Shown here: positions 62,796-64,000 of the stretch, one piece after another
How the letters are laid out: each line of letters opens with the position of its first letter
Numbering within the stretch: the stretch's first letter is position 1
Notes under the pieces: generated by a model
What the model was told of the DNA's origin: nothing
Database searches by the model: none
Seen by the model: the letters and a program-made list of their open reading frames with translations, nothing else
Position numbers and translations under genes: made by a program
NCBI RefSeq assembly: GCF_027158485.1
Contig: NZ_JAMKYJ010000004.1
Length of the DNA stretch: 64,000 bases
Direction: 5' to 3' (one strand)
Source: Oxalobacter formigenes
Lineage (GTDB): Bacteria; Pseudomonadota; Gammaproteobacteria; Burkholderiales; Burkholderiaceae_D

Positions 62796-64000
62796 TTACT
62801 TCATTCCGAAAAACTCGAAATCGACTTCCGGGAGTCGTCCGGAAACGATATCGGCAATCGAGCGCCCCGAACCGCAGCCCATGGTCCAGCCCAGCGTGCC
62901 ATGGCCTGTATTCAGGAAAAGATTGCTGATTTGCGATTTTCCGATGTAGGGAATATTCGATGGTGTCATCGGACGCAAGCCTGTCCAGAAATGAGGTGCG
63001 GAAAAATCACAGGCCTCCGGAAACAATTCCGAGGTACGTCTGATCAGTGCTTCGCATCGCGCTTCATTCAAAGGGCGTTCGTAACCATTCATTTCCGCCG
63101 TTCCGCCAACCCGCAGCCGGTTGCCGAGACGGGAGAATACCAATTTGTGTCCGGCGTCGATCAGGGATACAAGCGGAGCCTTGTCCGGATTGGTGACGGG
63201 GAAAGTGGCGGAATATCCCTTGGCAGGGTAAATCATCAGCGAAATGCCGAGCGGCTTTAAAAATGGTGCGGAAAAACTGCCCATGGAAATGACGAAGGCA
63301 TCGGCTTTCAGAACCTCGAATTCACCGGTTGGCGTAATGGTTTCGACGGCGACGATTCTCGATGCCGCTCCGCTTCCTTCCTTGATCAGGCGTGTTGCCG
63401 TTGTATTGAAACGGAACTCGACCCCTTTTTCAATCGCTTTTTCAGAGAGGGCAACCGTGAATTCACGGGAATCACCATGTTCGTCGTCGGGTGTGAAATC
63501 GCCGCCGATCAGCTTGTCGTGGACAGGTGAGAGAGCCGGTTCGATCTGTACGACTTCATCGGGGCTAATAGTATTGCGGGGACAACCAAGCGACGTCATC
63601 AGCTTTGCGCCAGCCTTGGAGGATTCATAGTCTTCCTTGTCGGTATAAAAGTGCATGATGCCGTGGCTTGAATGGGTATAGTCCAGCTTTGTCTCTTCCC
63701 GCAAGGCACGGAGTGTTCTCTTGCTGAAATCCGACATGGCAACGCACTGGCGCGTATTGTGTGCCGTGCGTCTCGGGGAACATTCCAGCAGAAAGCGGGC
63801 ACCCCATTCCCACTGCAATTGTTCTGCACGAAAACGATAAAGAAGAGGGGCATCTTCCTTGCCCAGCCATTTCAGGATTTTCGACGGGGCAGAAGGGTTT
63901 GCCCAGGGCTCCGAATGGGAAACGGAAATCTGGGAGCCGTTTCCGAAAGTGGTTTCCTGCGCAGCGCCCGGACGCCGTTCGATAACGGTCACGTCATGTC
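62796..64000 (-). CDS. dadA: D-amino acid dehydrogenase, N-terminus beyond the window
   Basis: DadA is a membrane-associated FAD enzyme that oxidises D-amino acids, mainly D-alanine, to 2-oxoacids and passes electrons to the respiratory chain. About 400 residues are visible, beginning HDVTVIERRPGAAQETT, the end of the first Rossmann unit; roughly 30 residues with the GxGxxG loop lie past position 64000. NGSQISVSHSEPWANP and the C-terminal HFWTGLRPMTPSNIPYIG and NTGHGTLGWTMGCGSG are DadA features. A GTG at 63992 is not the true start. It heads the visible minus-strand run with ychJ and the biotin genes. Confidence 0.92.
   Translation of the reverse strand, partial: HDVTVIERRPGAAQETTFGNGSQISVSHSEPWANPSAPSKILKWLGKEDAPLLYRFRAEQLQWEWGARFLLECSPRRTAHNTRQCVAMSDFSKRTLRALREETKLDYTHSSHGIMHFYTDKEDYESSKAGAKLMTSLGCPRNTISPDEVVQIEPALSPVHDKLIGGDFTPDDEHGDSREFTVALSEKAIEKGVEFRFNTTATRLIKEGSGAASRIVAVETITPTGEFEVLKADAFVISMGSFSAPFLKPLGISLMIYPAKGYSATFPVTNPDKAPLVSLIDAGHKLVFSRLGNRLRVGGTAEMNGYERPLNEARCEALIRRTSELFPEACDFSAPHFWTGLRPMTPSNIPYIGKSQISNLFLNTGHGTLGWTMGCGSGRSIADIVSGRLPEVDFEFFGMK

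Overview
The window is a stretch of bacterial chromosome, almost all of it core genes, from a betaproteobacterium of the order Burkholderiales. The best guess is Oxalobacteraceae and possibly Oxalobacter. This is inferred from gene order (rnpB before mraZ, a full mraZ-to-ftsZ cluster followed by lpxC, a DUF721/dciA gene, secA, argJ and a DUF815 ATPase; cmk-rpsA-ihfB-lapA-lapB-rfaE1; zapB-like/zapA followed by 6S RNA), from base composition that looks balanced rather than GC-rich, and from an MTA salvage operon of a type suited to anaerobes. No 16S rRNA is present, so the genus is not proven. No prophage, insertion sequence, CRISPR array, tRNA or rRNA gene was seen.

Layout. 1-9.8 kb: end of a DAHP synthase, yajQ, murB, then a minus-strand block: the operon mtnP / class II aldolase / apt / mtnA, followed upstream by argG, argF, rsgA and an M48 membrane protease. 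9.8-15 kb: orn, an orphan soluble histidine kinase, waaA, an endonuclease/exonuclease/phosphatase-fold protein overlapping clsB, and the RNase P RNA. 15.3-33.5 kb: the division and cell wall cluster, mostly with overlapping stop and start codons, with a sigma70 promoter and an array of four MraZ boxes in front of mraZ. 33.5-43 kb: dciA-like gene, secA, argJ, a DUF815 ATPase, an isolated hydratase of the fumarylacetoacetate hydrolase superfamily, and valS. 43-48 kb: a TPP riboswitch and thiC-thiS-thiG-thiD-thiE. 48-58.4 kb: clsA, uvrD, rfaE1, lapB, lapA, ihfB, rpsA, cmk, then zapB-like, zapA and 6S RNA. 58.4-64 kb: a minus-strand run of dadA (cut by the window edge), a YchJ-family gene, bioA, bioD, bioB and a GhrA-type reductase.

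How the genes work together. The dcw block builds lipid II from UDP-MurNAc (murC, D, E, F, mraY, murG, with ddl supplying D-Ala-D-Ala and the distant murB supplying UDP-MurNAc) and the divisome that uses it (ftsL, I, W, Q, A, Z). lpxC, waaA, rfaE1, lapA and lapB all serve lipopolysaccharide synthesis and its control. Two cardiolipin synthases of different subfamilies are present. The thiamine cluster makes both the thiazole and pyrimidine halves and joins them, under a riboswitch whose expression platform can hide the thiC ribosome binding site.

The most interesting element is the four-gene operon at 1.8-5.0 kb. Its products can split 5'-methylthioadenosine, recycle adenine to AMP, isomerise methylthioribose-1-phosphate and cleave the product with a FucA-like aldolase. 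That would be an oxygen-independent MTA to DHAP shunt in place of the classical oxygen-requiring methionine salvage route. Other points worth checking are the textbook MraZ operator, the SD-sequestering platform of the thiC riboswitch, the orphan cytosolic histidine kinase next to orn, and the glyoxylate/hydroxypyruvate reductase gene that overlaps the end of bioB.
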